Shown here piece by piece: positions 45,901-56,319 of a stretch of 64,000 nucleotides of DNA. A program made the translations under genes and the position numbers. Under the pieces are notes generated by a model, which saw only the letters and a program-made list of their open reading frames with translations, was not told where the DNA came from and searched no databases. Each line of letters starts with the position of its first letter. Within the stretch, counting starts at the first letter, position 1. The stretch lies in contig JAFCMP010000023.1 in NCBI GenBank assembly GCA_017506865.1, forward strand, positions 372,001 through 436,000. The letters run 5' to 3'. Source of the DNA: Tribonema minus (lineage: Eukaryota; Sar; Xanthophyceae; Tribonematales; Tribonemataceae).

Positions 45901-46263
45901 CACAGTGGTGGCATGTCGTCAGATTGCAGTCAATCTTGTCAGGGGCGCCACTGTATCTTGTTATCCCTTTCTTGACCGTGTTTTGTTGCTGAAGTCAGTG
46001 CGCCAGTAAGGTATTCACTGCTGCCCATTAATACCCCCCCCCCCCCGTCCCCTCCCATACCCGCCCCCCCCTGGCGCAGGTTCATCCCCTACATGGTCCA
46101 GTCGGTGCGGCACGGCTACCAGGACCTCGGCGTGAGCAGCCTCAACGCGGCCCACGAGCAGGTCTACAACGGCACCGTGCGCTTTGAGATCCGCTCCGCC
46201 AGCGCGCAGAAAGAGGGCGGCGTGCACGACTTGCACTCGTACACGCGCAAGCTGTTTGCCTGA
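39961..46263 (+). CDS. IMP dehydrogenase homologue (519 aa) with Ser in place of the catalytic Cys
   Basis: Exons 39961-40125, 40304-40786, 41755-41973, 42531-42686, 44065-44268, 45277-45425 and 46080-46263 give 1560 nt. The fold is clear: [42 protein letters not shown], a tandem CBS (Bateman) insert (about residues 100-230, [28 protein letters not shown]), [79 protein letters not shown] and VEGG-like [16 protein letters not shown] oxidises IMP to XMP, the committed step to GMP. However, the catalytic loop reads GSVSTTQQ where the family has GSIC(I/T)TQ: residue 337 is Ser (TCC at 42672-42674). The mobile flap between the KHYHATTSF and DRGSLDR segments also lacks the Arg-Tyr pair needed for hydrolysis. 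It may be a regulatory or moonlighting pseudoenzyme, or a divergent enzyme. Confidence 0.9.
41903..42139 (+). repeat. Duplicated exon 3 donor junction in IMPDH intron 3
   Basis: About 90 bp spanning the end of exon 3 and its donor (41903-41993; coding [15 protein letters not shown] then gtgggtagc) is repeated at 42053-42139 with roughly 90% identity. The copy still encodes [17 protein letters not shown] followed by gttggcggc. Confidence 0.95.
42842..42961 (+). repeat. Intronic tandem repeat, two 57-60 bp copies
   Basis: The unit atgtttcaagtggaaccgct...tacagttcagggcgtcttcacg..g.ggcaagg occurs at 42844-42900 and 42901-42960, head to tail, differing by a 3-bp indel and two or three substitutions. 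It is followed by a third truncated start (atgctccgctgcc). Confidence 0.95.
43478..43525 (+). repeat. Distant copy of the IMPDH exon 5 acceptor junction
   Basis: The stretch ctccaggtctgagcagtggg and the following cagggtgcg copy the real exon 5 start at 44058-44105 (ccccaggtccgagcagtggg, cagggctca), including the AG acceptor. The two lie about 580 bp apart in intron 4. Confidence 0.8.
44240..44545 (+). repeat. Four-unit ladder of the IMPDH exon 5 donor junction
   Basis: The exon end GCCCGGCGACTACTTCTACC plus its gtatgc donor (44240-44320) recurs at about 44325-44408 (ggcgatgacttctaccaggtatgc, very similar), 44409-44480 (ggcgactacttcgacgg ggtgtgc) and 44484-44545 (gcgacacttgcgccagg catgtac). 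Units are about 70-85 bp and become less similar with distance. Confidence 0.9.
44910..45325 (+). repeat. Four-unit ladder of the IMPDH exon 6 acceptor junction
   Basis: The real exon 6 start (45232-45325: gctgacac...cgccctcgcctgt..cgtacag then GACGGCGTGCGCATGAAG) has copies at 45093-45175 (cgccgtgcag then GACGGCGTGCGCGTGAAG), 44985-45060 (cgccgtgcag then GACGGTGTGCGTACGAAG) and a poor one at 44910-44985. Each better copy retains an AG acceptor and 40-60 nt of exon. Only the last copy continues as an open frame to a donor. Confidence 0.93.
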
Positions 46264-47319
46264 GTCGAGCAGGCGGCGGCTGGTATAGCTGAGTCTGCGT
46301 AATCGGCCGTCACGAGTGGCGGCAGTAGTAGTCAGAGCACATGTGCGGTGGCGGCAGCGGGAGGAGCTGTAGGCACCACTACAAGGCACCTTAATTGGAC
46401 GTATGTTTGCAGTTTTGCGGTGATTTTTGGAACGTGTTCCGGTGAACTGCACGATGCCAGCTGCATGCTGAGAGCTTCGTTTTTGTGTCAGAAGTCATTC
46501 GCCTGTGGCATCCAACACCACCTGGGTGCCCACTATGCTGCAGTCGCCTGGCGTGGGGATGTTGCCTTGCACTTGCTGTGGTGACGTACATATGCCATTG
46601 TCATGAGTCAGCGTTAGCACAGCCAAAATACATGCGTGTTTGCGAATTGAGTGCGCAATGTATTGTCAACACTTCAGCCGCTGGCTGCGTCGTGAGCATA
46701 TCATAATCTTGCAAGCACTCATGTGCCTCCAAGCAGCACTGCAGGAGGTGCTCACTAAATGACTCGATCGTCGGTGGAGGCAGTGGCTGCCGTTAGATTC
46801 TAAATGAAGTTCGTCAAAGCCAAAAAGCCACGAAGCAGTGACTGAGCCTTGTGTTGCAGCATATGCGAAGCGAGCTCCTCGTTTTAATGCGACCATGCAA
46901 AAGGTTGCATGCAGTGACGCTGCACGACTGTCCCATGGAGCCAATGACCTGTTCAGGACTTGAGTACGTCATGTACACTAAGCTGCAGGTGAGCAAATTC
47001 TGAATGCTGCTATTCTGGGTCACCTTGCATACCAAGGAAAGTGAAGCATCTGATATTGCCAGCAGCTAGGCCTCAATCGCTGCATCCACACCACTATACA
47101 ACAATGGTGACATGTCAACACCATTAATTTATGACCAAATATTCAAGACCGAGCCTATGCAATTTCATCTACTCCAACCATTGCGGCCGAGAACAAGGCA
47201 AATTGCATCATGGCACATGACAGCACGGCGCACCGCCACACCACCAGTTCGCCTTCCAGCGTGATTGCCAAATATGATTTGCTTTCGTCACACTCTGGAT
47301 GACAACAAGAAGGGCCAGA
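46264..47319. other. Convergent spacer between IMPDH and UBA2
   Basis: About 1 kb of less GC-rich sequence holding the 3' flanks of both genes. No gene or repeat recognised. Confidence 0.5.
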
Positions 47320-50300
47320 CTAGTCATCGCCAACACAGATGACATCATCGTCGTCGTCGCCGCCGGTGGTGTCTACCGCAGTCGCCACGGTGGCGGCAGC
47401 GCGCTTGCTGGGCGGCTCTTCGCTGCCGCCGTCTTCTCTGCCGCGCTTTGCTGGTTGAGCAGTTGGCGCTGCTGCTGCTGCTGCCGCTGGCACTGCTGCT
47501 GCTGCTGCTGCCGCCGCTGCTGCAGGCGCGCCATTGGTTCCAGTTTCAGCTGATGGCGGCTCTGCCGATGGCTTGGCGGCGCTCGCAACGGGCATCTGTC
47601 CCCCCACGACAAAGCCATCTGGCACCTCCTCTTCGTCGAACACCCTGTGTAGCATAGCGGGGTGCGCAGCAGGCACTGGAGTGAGCTGCGTGCAACTCGG
47701 GCTCATGCGGCGCTCTCAAGCACAACACTCTCTCTCTCTTCAGATTCTCTCAAGTGCACTCAAGCACCCTGCACACATGGTCAGAACCCTCGCTGCTGCC
47801 GGCACGCCATTATATGAGCAAGGGCCCTGTGAACGAGCTGCCAACTTGCGACTTACAGTGGTGTGCAGCGCCTCGTCACCAGCTGACTCGCGCCGAAGCT
47901 CCAAACAATGTGCAAATCTCGCGTCATGCCACAGCGCCGGCGACAGTCGGCGCACACACGCAACAAACACAAGCGCACGCGCAACACCTGATGCCCTTGC
48001 AGCGTGGCCACCACTGCAGCACGTCTCCCCCCCCCTCCCCCTCCCCCCCACGTGCCCCCCCCCCCCCCCCCCCCTTCCCCTTCCGCGCCTGCCCCCCCAA
48101 CACACGCACACACACACCCCCGGCACCCACCTGTGGTACACGCAGACGGTGACGTCCAGGTCCTGGCTGAAGTCCTCCACGCTCAGCGAGGTGCCGTCCG
48201 TCACGCCGCCGCCGGGCAGGTCGCGCAGGCGCTTGGGCAGGTTCGCGCGCAGCCCCTGCGCGGCGTCCTCCCCCTCCTCGTAGATGAGGCTGCTGCCGAC
48301 GCTGACGCTCGGCTCGTTGACGCCGAGGCGCGACTTGAGGACTCGACTCACAAACTCGCCAAAGGTGAGCGCGGCCGTGTCGAGGTGCACATCGACGGTG
48401 CGCGTGCCGCACACGAAGCAGCCCTTGCTGGGGGGCTCGAGGGCCGTGGGCTGCAGGAGGAGCCCCTTGCGCGTCCCCTCGCGCAGGCACCAGACGTAGT
48501 TGCACGCCTCGCGGATGGGCTTGGCGGCCTGCGCGCCCAGCGTAAGGTTTGAGGGGAGGGGGGGGGGGGTTAGCGGTGCGACAAGGGGGTACCGCTCCAT
48601 GTGTTGCGCTTGAATCTGCGGGCGAGGCCTGCGAGCAGGCGCTGACGGCGCAGCACACCTCACCGATTATGGGGTGACATTTGCACATGCTTTGGCGGCC
48701 ACCTCTGCGACAAAATGGTGGTTGTGTGTTGAAGACATCAGCAGCGCACCAACATGGTGTTGCGTGTTTTCTGAAGAGCTCATGTGTGCACCCAGATGCA
48801 TGCATAGGTACATTGCTGGTAAGCCTCCCCTGCACCTCACCCGCATGATCTTGAGCGCCTCCAGCACCTGCAGGCCCGCGATGATGGCGTTGGTGGTGGC
48901 GATGGCGGCGATGATGTTGCCGGCAATGCCCTTGGCGTCGTGGTAGCTCTGCAGCGGGATGTGGAACACGACGCTGCGCAGGTTGCACGCCGCCGTCACA
49001 AAGCGCATGGCTATCTTGTCGTCCTGTGAGGGGCGCGCAGCATCGCAGCGCAGTGGTGGGGGGGTGGGCGGGCATCAGGACTCAGAACGAGGCGCGTTCA
49101 CTTCAACTTGAACTTGAACTCTGAGCTCGACGGACTTGCTTGTGCGCCGCCGTGCTTTCGATCTGCTGACGATGCGAGAATGATGCGTTGCAGGCGCCCC
49201 AGCACAATTAATTGCTGTCATGCTGTCACCATAACCCCAAGTAAATCCAGCCCCAGCGCCGGCGCACCTTGTCAAACTCCATGCTGCCGACGTGCTCTCG
49301 CAGCGCCGCGGAGCTGTAGACGTCGTGCAGGCACGCGCTGAACTCCCGCGCGCTCTCCTCCACGCCCCACACGTCCCTGTCCCACCCCGCCTTGCGCGCG
49401 ACCCTGCGGCGCGCAGCACAGCGGGCAGCGGTTGAGCAGCGCAACGTTGACCGCGCGGATGAGGGAGAAGCCTTTGTGGTTTGGCGGCACAATGGAGGCA
49501 GCGTTGAATCCCTACAAGCAGTCGCCACACCAAGAGGGAAGAGTCCAGGAGACCGCTACGTCAGATCCTCGCCACTGCAGTTTGTAAGCTCGCAGAGGTG
49601 CTTCAGACTTCCAGACAAGATGGCCTCAAAGGGACGGGGCAACGCGCCCCAGCTTCGCATGCTGCATACCATGAAGAAGCGCAGCAGCACTCTCGACAGC
49701 ATAATCATCATCCACGTCTAGACTACTAGTGATCGTCACCCGCATGAAATCCGATCGGATTTGCAGGCACGGCGGCCTGCGGGAGCGGCAGATACTGGGC
49801 TACGCCGTCGCGTGTCTGGGTGTGGCCCCGACATGCAGTTAGCAGCAACGTTCCGCCCGCCCTTCATGATCACGCTGCCTGCCAGCCTGCGACCCTCGAG
49901 CACCCCAAGCCATGCCATTGCTGCGCTTCTCTACCGCGACTTACTCCGCCACACTGGCTGCGCTTGCTCATGCCCCCCCTCCCCCCCCCCCCCCCCCCCC
50001 CCTCCCACTGGCAGAACTAGTACTGGTACTACATAGCGCACGCACATACGCGCATACGCTCACCGCGACGGCGCCTGCGCGTACTCCGCAGCCAGCGCGC
50101 GCAGCGCCCCCCCCGCGACCGCCTCCGGCAGCCGCTTGGCGCCCTTGTACACGTCCATGCCGATGCGCTTGGCGACCTCCGTCTCGAACTGCGCCACGAG
50201 CACCGCGGCGGCGTACGCGGTGATGGCGTCAGCGCTCGCCTCAGGGCGCGCCGTAACCGTCGCCATGTACGCGCTCGGCTCATCGCCTGCGGGGTCCTCG

Positions 50301-51536
50301 TACAGCATGGAGTCCTCCGCGCGGCCGAAGAGCAGGCGGAAGAGCTCCTTCGCCCAGACGACGCAGTGCACGGGCTTGTCCGGCGTGGAGCGGATCGTGC
50401 AGATGGGGTACGACTTCTGCGTCGGCTTCGGCTGGCACTCGTAGCACTCCGTCTCGCCCTTGCGGATGACGGTGACCTGGCCGAGGTAGCCCGTCGTGCC
50501 GCTCTCGATGAGCGGCTTGTCCTTGGCGAGGCACAGGCGGTTGACGTGCCTGCGTCGCTCTCGCGGTGGCAGTTTGTGCGGGGTCAGCGGCAGCTGCGGA
50601 GCTCAATTCGGTGCATGAGAATGCGGTTGACGTGGCTGCCTCGCTGCCAAAGGCTCAGGGTCAGCAGCTGTAGTGCAGTTGGGGCAGTGGAAATCGGCAC
50701 ACCCCACTAAGATGCATGTGCAGTGATTCTGAAGTGAAAGAGGCATTGAAGTAAGTCTGGTGCAGCGGTGTGACGCTTGGTGCAGGCCAGTGCCAGACCA
50801 TCATGCATGCAGCAAAGCCATGGTTGGAGGCTCACAGACTGCGAAGGATTTGGCTGCTGCACCACGCTGTGGCCCAGCAGCGTGTGTGCTGCTGCACTAA
50901 CCCCTGCTCACTTGCAAAAATTGTTGAAGAAGACAAGTACGCTTGCAGATGATGACAATGTCCAATGCGTCTGTGCACAGACTGGCAACGGGTTGCAGTT
51001 TAGCCCTTCGACTCCCTGAGCCTGGTGAGCATCACAGACAGCATTGTCAGGGCAGTGACACATGCATCCAACTCGCAGAAGTGCTTATATATACGCACGC
51101 CAGAGGCGCCTAGTCATCAAGCTCCGGGTTCCTAGGGAAAAACCAAGGCTTACCTTCTTGCATCCACGTTGTCCAGAGCATTGAGCACCAGGTCAAACTG
51201 CGCCACAAAGTTCAGGCCGAACTCTGGCGATTTCACATTGCCATGATGTGCGACGATGGTGGCATCGGGATTGAACACCTTGACTGCAGCCGCAGCAACC
51301 TGGCTCTTGCTCATGCCCACGTGCTCCTGCCTGAACAAGAACTGTCTGTTGAGATTGCTAACATCTATGATATCAAGATCCACGACATGGATATTGAGGA
51401 AGCCCGTGAGAACCAGGTTCTTGAGCAGCTCACAACCGATGCCGCCAGCGCCCACCACCAGCAACTTTGCGGCCTGCACCTTGGCAAGCAGCTCGTCCCC
51501 CAGGCTTGCACGCAGATGGGCGTAGCGATCCGCCAT
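47320..51536 (-). CDS. UBA2: SUMO-activating enzyme subunit 2 (UBA2/SAE2), 636 aa
   Basis: Exons (minus) 51536-51154, 50549-50064, 49403-49268, 49023-48841, 48528-48131 and 47644-47320 give 1911 nt; 636 aa matches the family (about 640). With SAE1 it adenylates SUMO and passes it to UBC9. The adenylation domain starts with [22 protein letters not shown] and [16 protein letters not shown]. The zinc site has CYEC (Cys163/166) and CFVC further on. The catalytic cysteine is Cys178 in [22 protein letters not shown]. The end of the Cys domain ([21 protein letters not shown]) leads to [24 protein letters not shown]. The ubiquitin-like domain and a disordered tail follow; the tail carries a basic PAKRGRED stretch (likely nuclear signal) and ends [12 protein letters not shown], which resembles a SUMO-interacting motif. 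The Cys domain is shorter than in animals: the segment normally holding MDKLW-like sequence is not seen. Confidence 0.95.
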
Positions 51537-51703
51537 CGTGATCTGCTGAGATTTGAAAAGTTGAAGGGCGGCAAAGGCCAAAATGTGTGTGAAGTTTGCA
51601 AATTGTAGTTGGTTGAAGTTTGCACAGTGTTGCCTCATTGTGAAGCTGCTGCTCCTGCACACAGCAGTGTTGCAAAGCTCATTCTGCCACAGACCTTCCC
51701 GAC
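51537..51703. promoter_or_regulatory. Divergent promoter, UBA2 / RGP1
   Basis: 167 bp separate the two ATGs. TTGAAG occurs at 51561-51566 and TTGAAGT at 51613-51619, with related GTGAAGTTTGC nearby (51589-51600). No TATA box is visible. Confidence 0.6.
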
Positions 51704-54700
51704 ATGGGCAAGGGAGCAGCTCAGCCAGCAGCCCCAGGGCGGTGCCAGATCACCTGCAGGCTGCACAAGGGCAACTACATTGGCGGCGAGCAGGTCGCAG
51801 GATTTCTGTCCATCACAACGCCTGCCTCCGATGGCGCCTCCAGCGCTCTGATACTCACGCAGGTGCATTCTCAGCTTGCCATGCAAGAGATTGGATGTAG
51901 AGCGCTGTCATGCGGGTTTCAAAAAGTACGAAAGGGTGATGGCGTTGTCCTGGGTGCACCGTCAGAAGTCCTCGACTTTCACTGGCTGCAGGATTCGCGC
52001 GTGACGGCTCATCTAAGTATTGTGGACGGCGCCGATGTCGTACACAGCCGCCCTGTGTTGTAGTTGTAGGCCGTCGTCGTAATGTCAACACCGAAGGCAC
52101 CAGCAGCAGCAGCAGCGGCTGCGGCATCGTCCAGGGAGTGAACATAAAAGTTTCATGACGTGCAATGTCTGCATACGACCATCGTCCTCACCGACGAAGA
52201 TCAGGCAGCGTATGATGAAACTGCGAGTCAGGACACCTTCATGTGTACTTCATGTCCTGAGTCGCTATTCTTCGATGTTTTCTTTGTTGCTGACTTCTTG
52301 GTACGCAGCCCAATAGAAATAGCAAGTCAGGACATGAAAGTGAACATGAATGTATCTTGGCTCGCAAATTCTTCTTACGCTTCCCAATTTCGTCGGTGAT
52401 AACGATCCTCTCTCCGCACACGGGGATGGGTGTAAACGAAACTTTAAGTCAAGATACCTTCGCATGTTCACCCACTTGGAGATCGCCGCAGCTGCTGCCG
52501 CAGCCGCTCGTGCTTTTGTTGCTGATACCACGACGACAGCCTACGACTACATCACAGGGCGGCGGCTGTATACGACAGCACTGTCCACCTCCACCATACC
52601 TGAGCACGAGCCGTCGCGCGCGAATCCTGCAGCCAGTGAAGGCCAACAACTTCTGACGGTGCACCTGGCTTTCACCCAGGACATGCGCGAATCCTGCAAG
52701 CAGCGAGGGTCAAGGACTTCTGACGGTGCACCTGGCTTGTTGCACCCAAGGAAACGCGCAAACGTGCAGCGGGACTCGTTAGGCCAACGTTGTGTGTGTT
52801 TGCTGCGGCAGGCTAGCGTGAGGGCGCACGGGCATGCCAGGGTGGACCCGCGCTGGACCAATCTGCCAAAGCCGCTCAGGACCTTGTATCAGCAGGACAA
52901 GGAGGAACCTGCCGGCGATAGCAGCAGCCCTTCGGTGCGCCGGCGAAGACCCAGGTGAGCAAGCTGTGCGTCGTTGATGTCGAGGACCGCTCCAAACAAG
53001 TGCGTTGCTGACCACAGGCATGCGATGCATACGCAACCTGCAGTGCGTGAATGATGTGCTGCCTCTTTTTCTGCAAGTCACTAGCGCCTGCGCCGCAACT
53101 GCTGCTTTTTGCAGACTTGCACCAAACTTGTTTGGCGGGCCTTGAGATGATTGCTGCGCTGGGCTTCACGTGCGTCAGCAGGCACTGTGAAGTTCGCCTT
53201 TCATGCTTTTCATACCCTCAAAGCAACTGGCATGGAAGTATCGTTTTTGAACTCTGCATTTTTGGTAGCCAGTGTGATCAACTGCTGTGTATATGCTTGT
53301 GGTGCTGTGAAGCCTGTCGCCAACACATTTGCTTGTAGATGGTGTGCTTCTTGGCCTGGACACCACCATATGGATTCGGGGTTTGGCTTGGGGTCTAGGA
53401 TTAGCGTCAGGGTAAGGTTGAGGGTAGATCACGCCCCCCACACACCCTTTGAGTTTCTGTTTGTTTTGTCCGATGTGCAGCTTGCTTGATGGACAACACA
53501 AGCAGCGCATTGACCTCGTGCCGATCTCGTGGCGCCGCACGCAGGTACAAGGACCTGGACAACGCCAACACGGTGTGCATCTTCAGCACGGACTGCGTCG
53601 TCCTGCCCCTCGACGACGACGACAACAGCAGCAGCACTCATCCCGTGGACACCGTCAATGGCGACGGCGACGGGGCCGCCGACGCAGCGCCGCCGCCGCG
53701 GCAGCAGCAGCAGCCGCGGCCGTCGAAGACCTACGCGTACTCGTTCACGTTCCGCGCGCCGCGCGACGTGCCGCCGTCCTTCAAGGGCGTCGTCGCGCGC
53801 TACCTGTACTTTGCGACCGTCACGGTGACGCTCGCGCGGCACGCGGCGTCGCCCGCCGCGGGCTGGGGCGTCGGGCGGCTGCTCGGCGCGGTGCGGCGGC
53901 GCAGCAGCGGCGGCAGCGGCAGCGGCAACGGCGGCGCCGAGGCGGTGACGGTCACGACGGAGGAGCACAGCCTGCACCTGCCGTTTGCGCTGCTGGCGAC
54001 GGGGCGGCCGCCGCGGGAGGCGCCCGCGCTGCCGCCGGACGTGTGCTGGGCCACGCTGCAGGTGCGGCCGCTGCTCTGCTGCTGCTACGGACAGTATCTG
54101 CAGTGTTTGCCTGCATGCAACCGGGGCGTGGTGTCAATGTTGCGCTGGCAGTACACGGGGGGGGCTGTTGTATGCAGCAGCTCATCAGCGGTGCAGGGCT
54201 GCGTCTGCACAGTAGGATGGTGGAGCTTGCAGCAAGCGCGCTACCCCAAATTGGCCTGCCAGGGCAGCGACTACAGTTTCCTACGCTCCGCGTCACCTTG
54301 TGGCAGAGCCCAATGAATCTCACCGAGGGTTTGCGCAGTGAGAGTTGCTGGCGATGGCCATATCTGCACCTGATGTTGGCGTTGAAACTAGGCGATGCCA
54401 TCGCTGTTTGGTGCCGGATCATGACACCATGTACACAGGCTTCACGGTGCCACTTTTCTTGACAGTTCTGTTGTTGACGCTGCAGCAATATGCGTGCTGC
54501 CGCCGCTGCTGCCGACCACGCCACCCGCAGGCGCAGCTGGAGCACGCATCGGAGGCGGAAGACGGCGCGCAAGGCAGCAGCGGCAGCGGCAGCGCCAACG
54601 CTGGGCAGCGCCCGCTGCTGCTGGCACGCACGCACGCGTCCGTCTGGGACCTCCAGGGCAAGGCGCGCGGCGGCACGGGCGGGCACCCGCTTGTCTTTGG

Positions 54701-55394
54701 CATCCGCAGCGGCGACGCGCGCATCCTGCGCTTCATGCTCTACAAGCGCGAGTTTTGGCCGGGCGACCTCGTGCTGGGGACGTTTGACATGGCGGGCGCG
54801 GACTGCACGTGCCACCAGATCTGCGCGTGCCTGCTGGTCGAGGAGCGCGCCGCCGCCGCCGCATGGCACGGAGACGGCGGCGCCGCTGCCGCCGCCGGCA
54901 GGGGCGGCGGCAGCGCAGCGGCGGCGGCGGAGGCGGCGGCAACCCAGGCGCACCAGCGCATCGTGGACGTGTTCCACGAGCTCGGGCCGTGCGCGCAGAC
55001 GACGAGCATGGCGCTGGCGCTGCCGGCGGACGCACCGCTGTCGTTCGCCACGGACCTCGACGCGGTGCGCTGGCTGCTGCGCTTCGAGTTCACCATTGGC
55101 GCCGCGCGCACCGCCGCCGCGCCGCCGTCCGCTGCGCCGGCGGCGGCGGCGGACAACCCCACGCCGCGCGGCGGCGCGCGGCCCAGCCGCACCAATTCGA
55201 TTCTGTCGATCGGCGGGCCCGGCGTGCTCGCGGGTGTGAGCGAGCCCGCTGCGGCGGCGGCGGCGCCGGAGCAGTACCGCGTGCTGCGGTGGGAGGTGCC
55301 GATAGCGGTGGTGACGCCGGCGGCGTCGGCGGAGGCGCCGCGGCCGCCGTTTGCCAGTCAGGAGGGGGCCGTGGAGCGCACCGCCTTTTGCTGA
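51704..55394 (+). CDS. RGP1: RGP1 homologue, subunit of the Ric1-Rgp1 Rab6/Ypt6 GEF (560 aa)
   Basis: Exons 51704-51862, 52812-52954, 53545-54061 and 54531-55394 give 1683 nt. The N-terminal part resembles the arrestin-like beta-sandwich of the family ([20 protein letters not shown]; later [19 protein letters not shown] and [11 protein letters not shown]). The C-terminal half carries the Rgp1 signature: [37 protein letters not shown] (about residue 349) and [24 protein letters not shown] (about 425), then [11 protein letters not shown]. Rgp1 and Ric1 activate Ypt6/Rab6 for retrograde traffic to the Golgi. Ala/Gly-rich insertions (for example after VEERAA, and between the core and the last strand) are expansions of GC-rich codons. 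Intron 1 (949 bp) is almost filled by a palindrome. The gene is complete. Confidence 0.9.
51950..52735. repeat. Long imperfect palindrome filling RGP1 intron 1
   Basis: The left arm (about 51950-52285) reads ggtgcaccgtcagaag..., cactggctgcaggattcgcg..., and its reverse complement is found at about 52300-52670 in the same order over the whole length, including acagccgccctgtg, cggctgcggca, caccgacga and catgtcctga. The arms are about 330 bp, roughly 75-85% identical by eye, with almost no loop. A third copy of the outer ~55 bp lies at 52678-52735 in the right-arm orientation. No transposase frame and no clear target duplication are visible. Confidence 0.88.
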
Positions 55395-56319
55395 CGGACG
55401 GCCTTTTGTCGCGCTGCACTCGTGTAGTTGTTACTGTAATGTGTACAGACGAAGGACTGCCAGTGGGCTGTTGAACCGAAAACGCACGTGTTGTTGTGTC
55501 TGCAGTGCGGCGAGGTGCTTGCCATGCGACTGCTGCTACTCCGTTGTGTCAGTGCCAGTACGACGTGCCTGTAGCTGGCGGCGTCGGCCGCTTGGTGCTC
55601 GAGTATATGCCGAGTCTCCAGGAAGCAGCGCTTGCCATTTTAAAAGAAAGCATTAAAATGATCAACTCATGCATGCTCAGCAGCGTTGGTGACCCTACCA
55701 GACATGCATTGTGCGGCTGCCTGACGCATTTGGCACAGCGCTGTTTCACATCATGATGGACAACATTGGCAGACGTCTTTGCATGCATGAGCTGTCTTCA
55801 AGTCAAATGTCTGGTCAACAGTCAGTTCTGCCGGTTTGCGTGTAGACTATTGCATTATGAGGCAGCTTGTGTGCCGCCATATGCTGATGTGGCATGCAGT
55901 GGCAAGAGTGTCATCTGCTACGCCAAGAAGTCGAGTCAGATACTTCGAAGTACATAAAAAGGTTCACACGGAAAGAACAAGTGGCACCTCACAATACATT
56001 GTGAAGCGCTGTGCCTGTTGTGGCATGTCTTGTGTATGTACAGCTGACAATGAGTCAAGCAGCGAGTCGCCACGTACAAGAGGCAGCAATGCGCCCACGA
56101 TGACTGCCGCAGCGCCTGCAGAGCAGCATCGCAGGCAGCTTGACCGCTCCCGCGCGAACTTCACCCACCAGCAGCAGCAGCTTCTGAGGCGTGCCGTTGA
56201 ACGACATGAGTCCGCGCATTCACTTTGGCGAGTGAGGCATTACCCGTGGTAACACTGGCGCGGAGGGCATTTGTACAGATGCACAGTCTGGACGTGGCGT
56301 AATTATCTGCTTGATTACA
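55395..56319. other. Convergent spacer between RGP1 and the TMEM163-like gene
   Basis: About 0.9 kb. No gene recognised. A short palindromic TACTTCGAAGTA lies near 55939-55951. Confidence 0.5.

Noticed and set aside
47534..48283. 249-codon + strand frame over UBA2
   Set aside because: It runs antisense to the UBA2 tail and intron; Pro/His/Thr-rich from C-rich DNA, without motifs.
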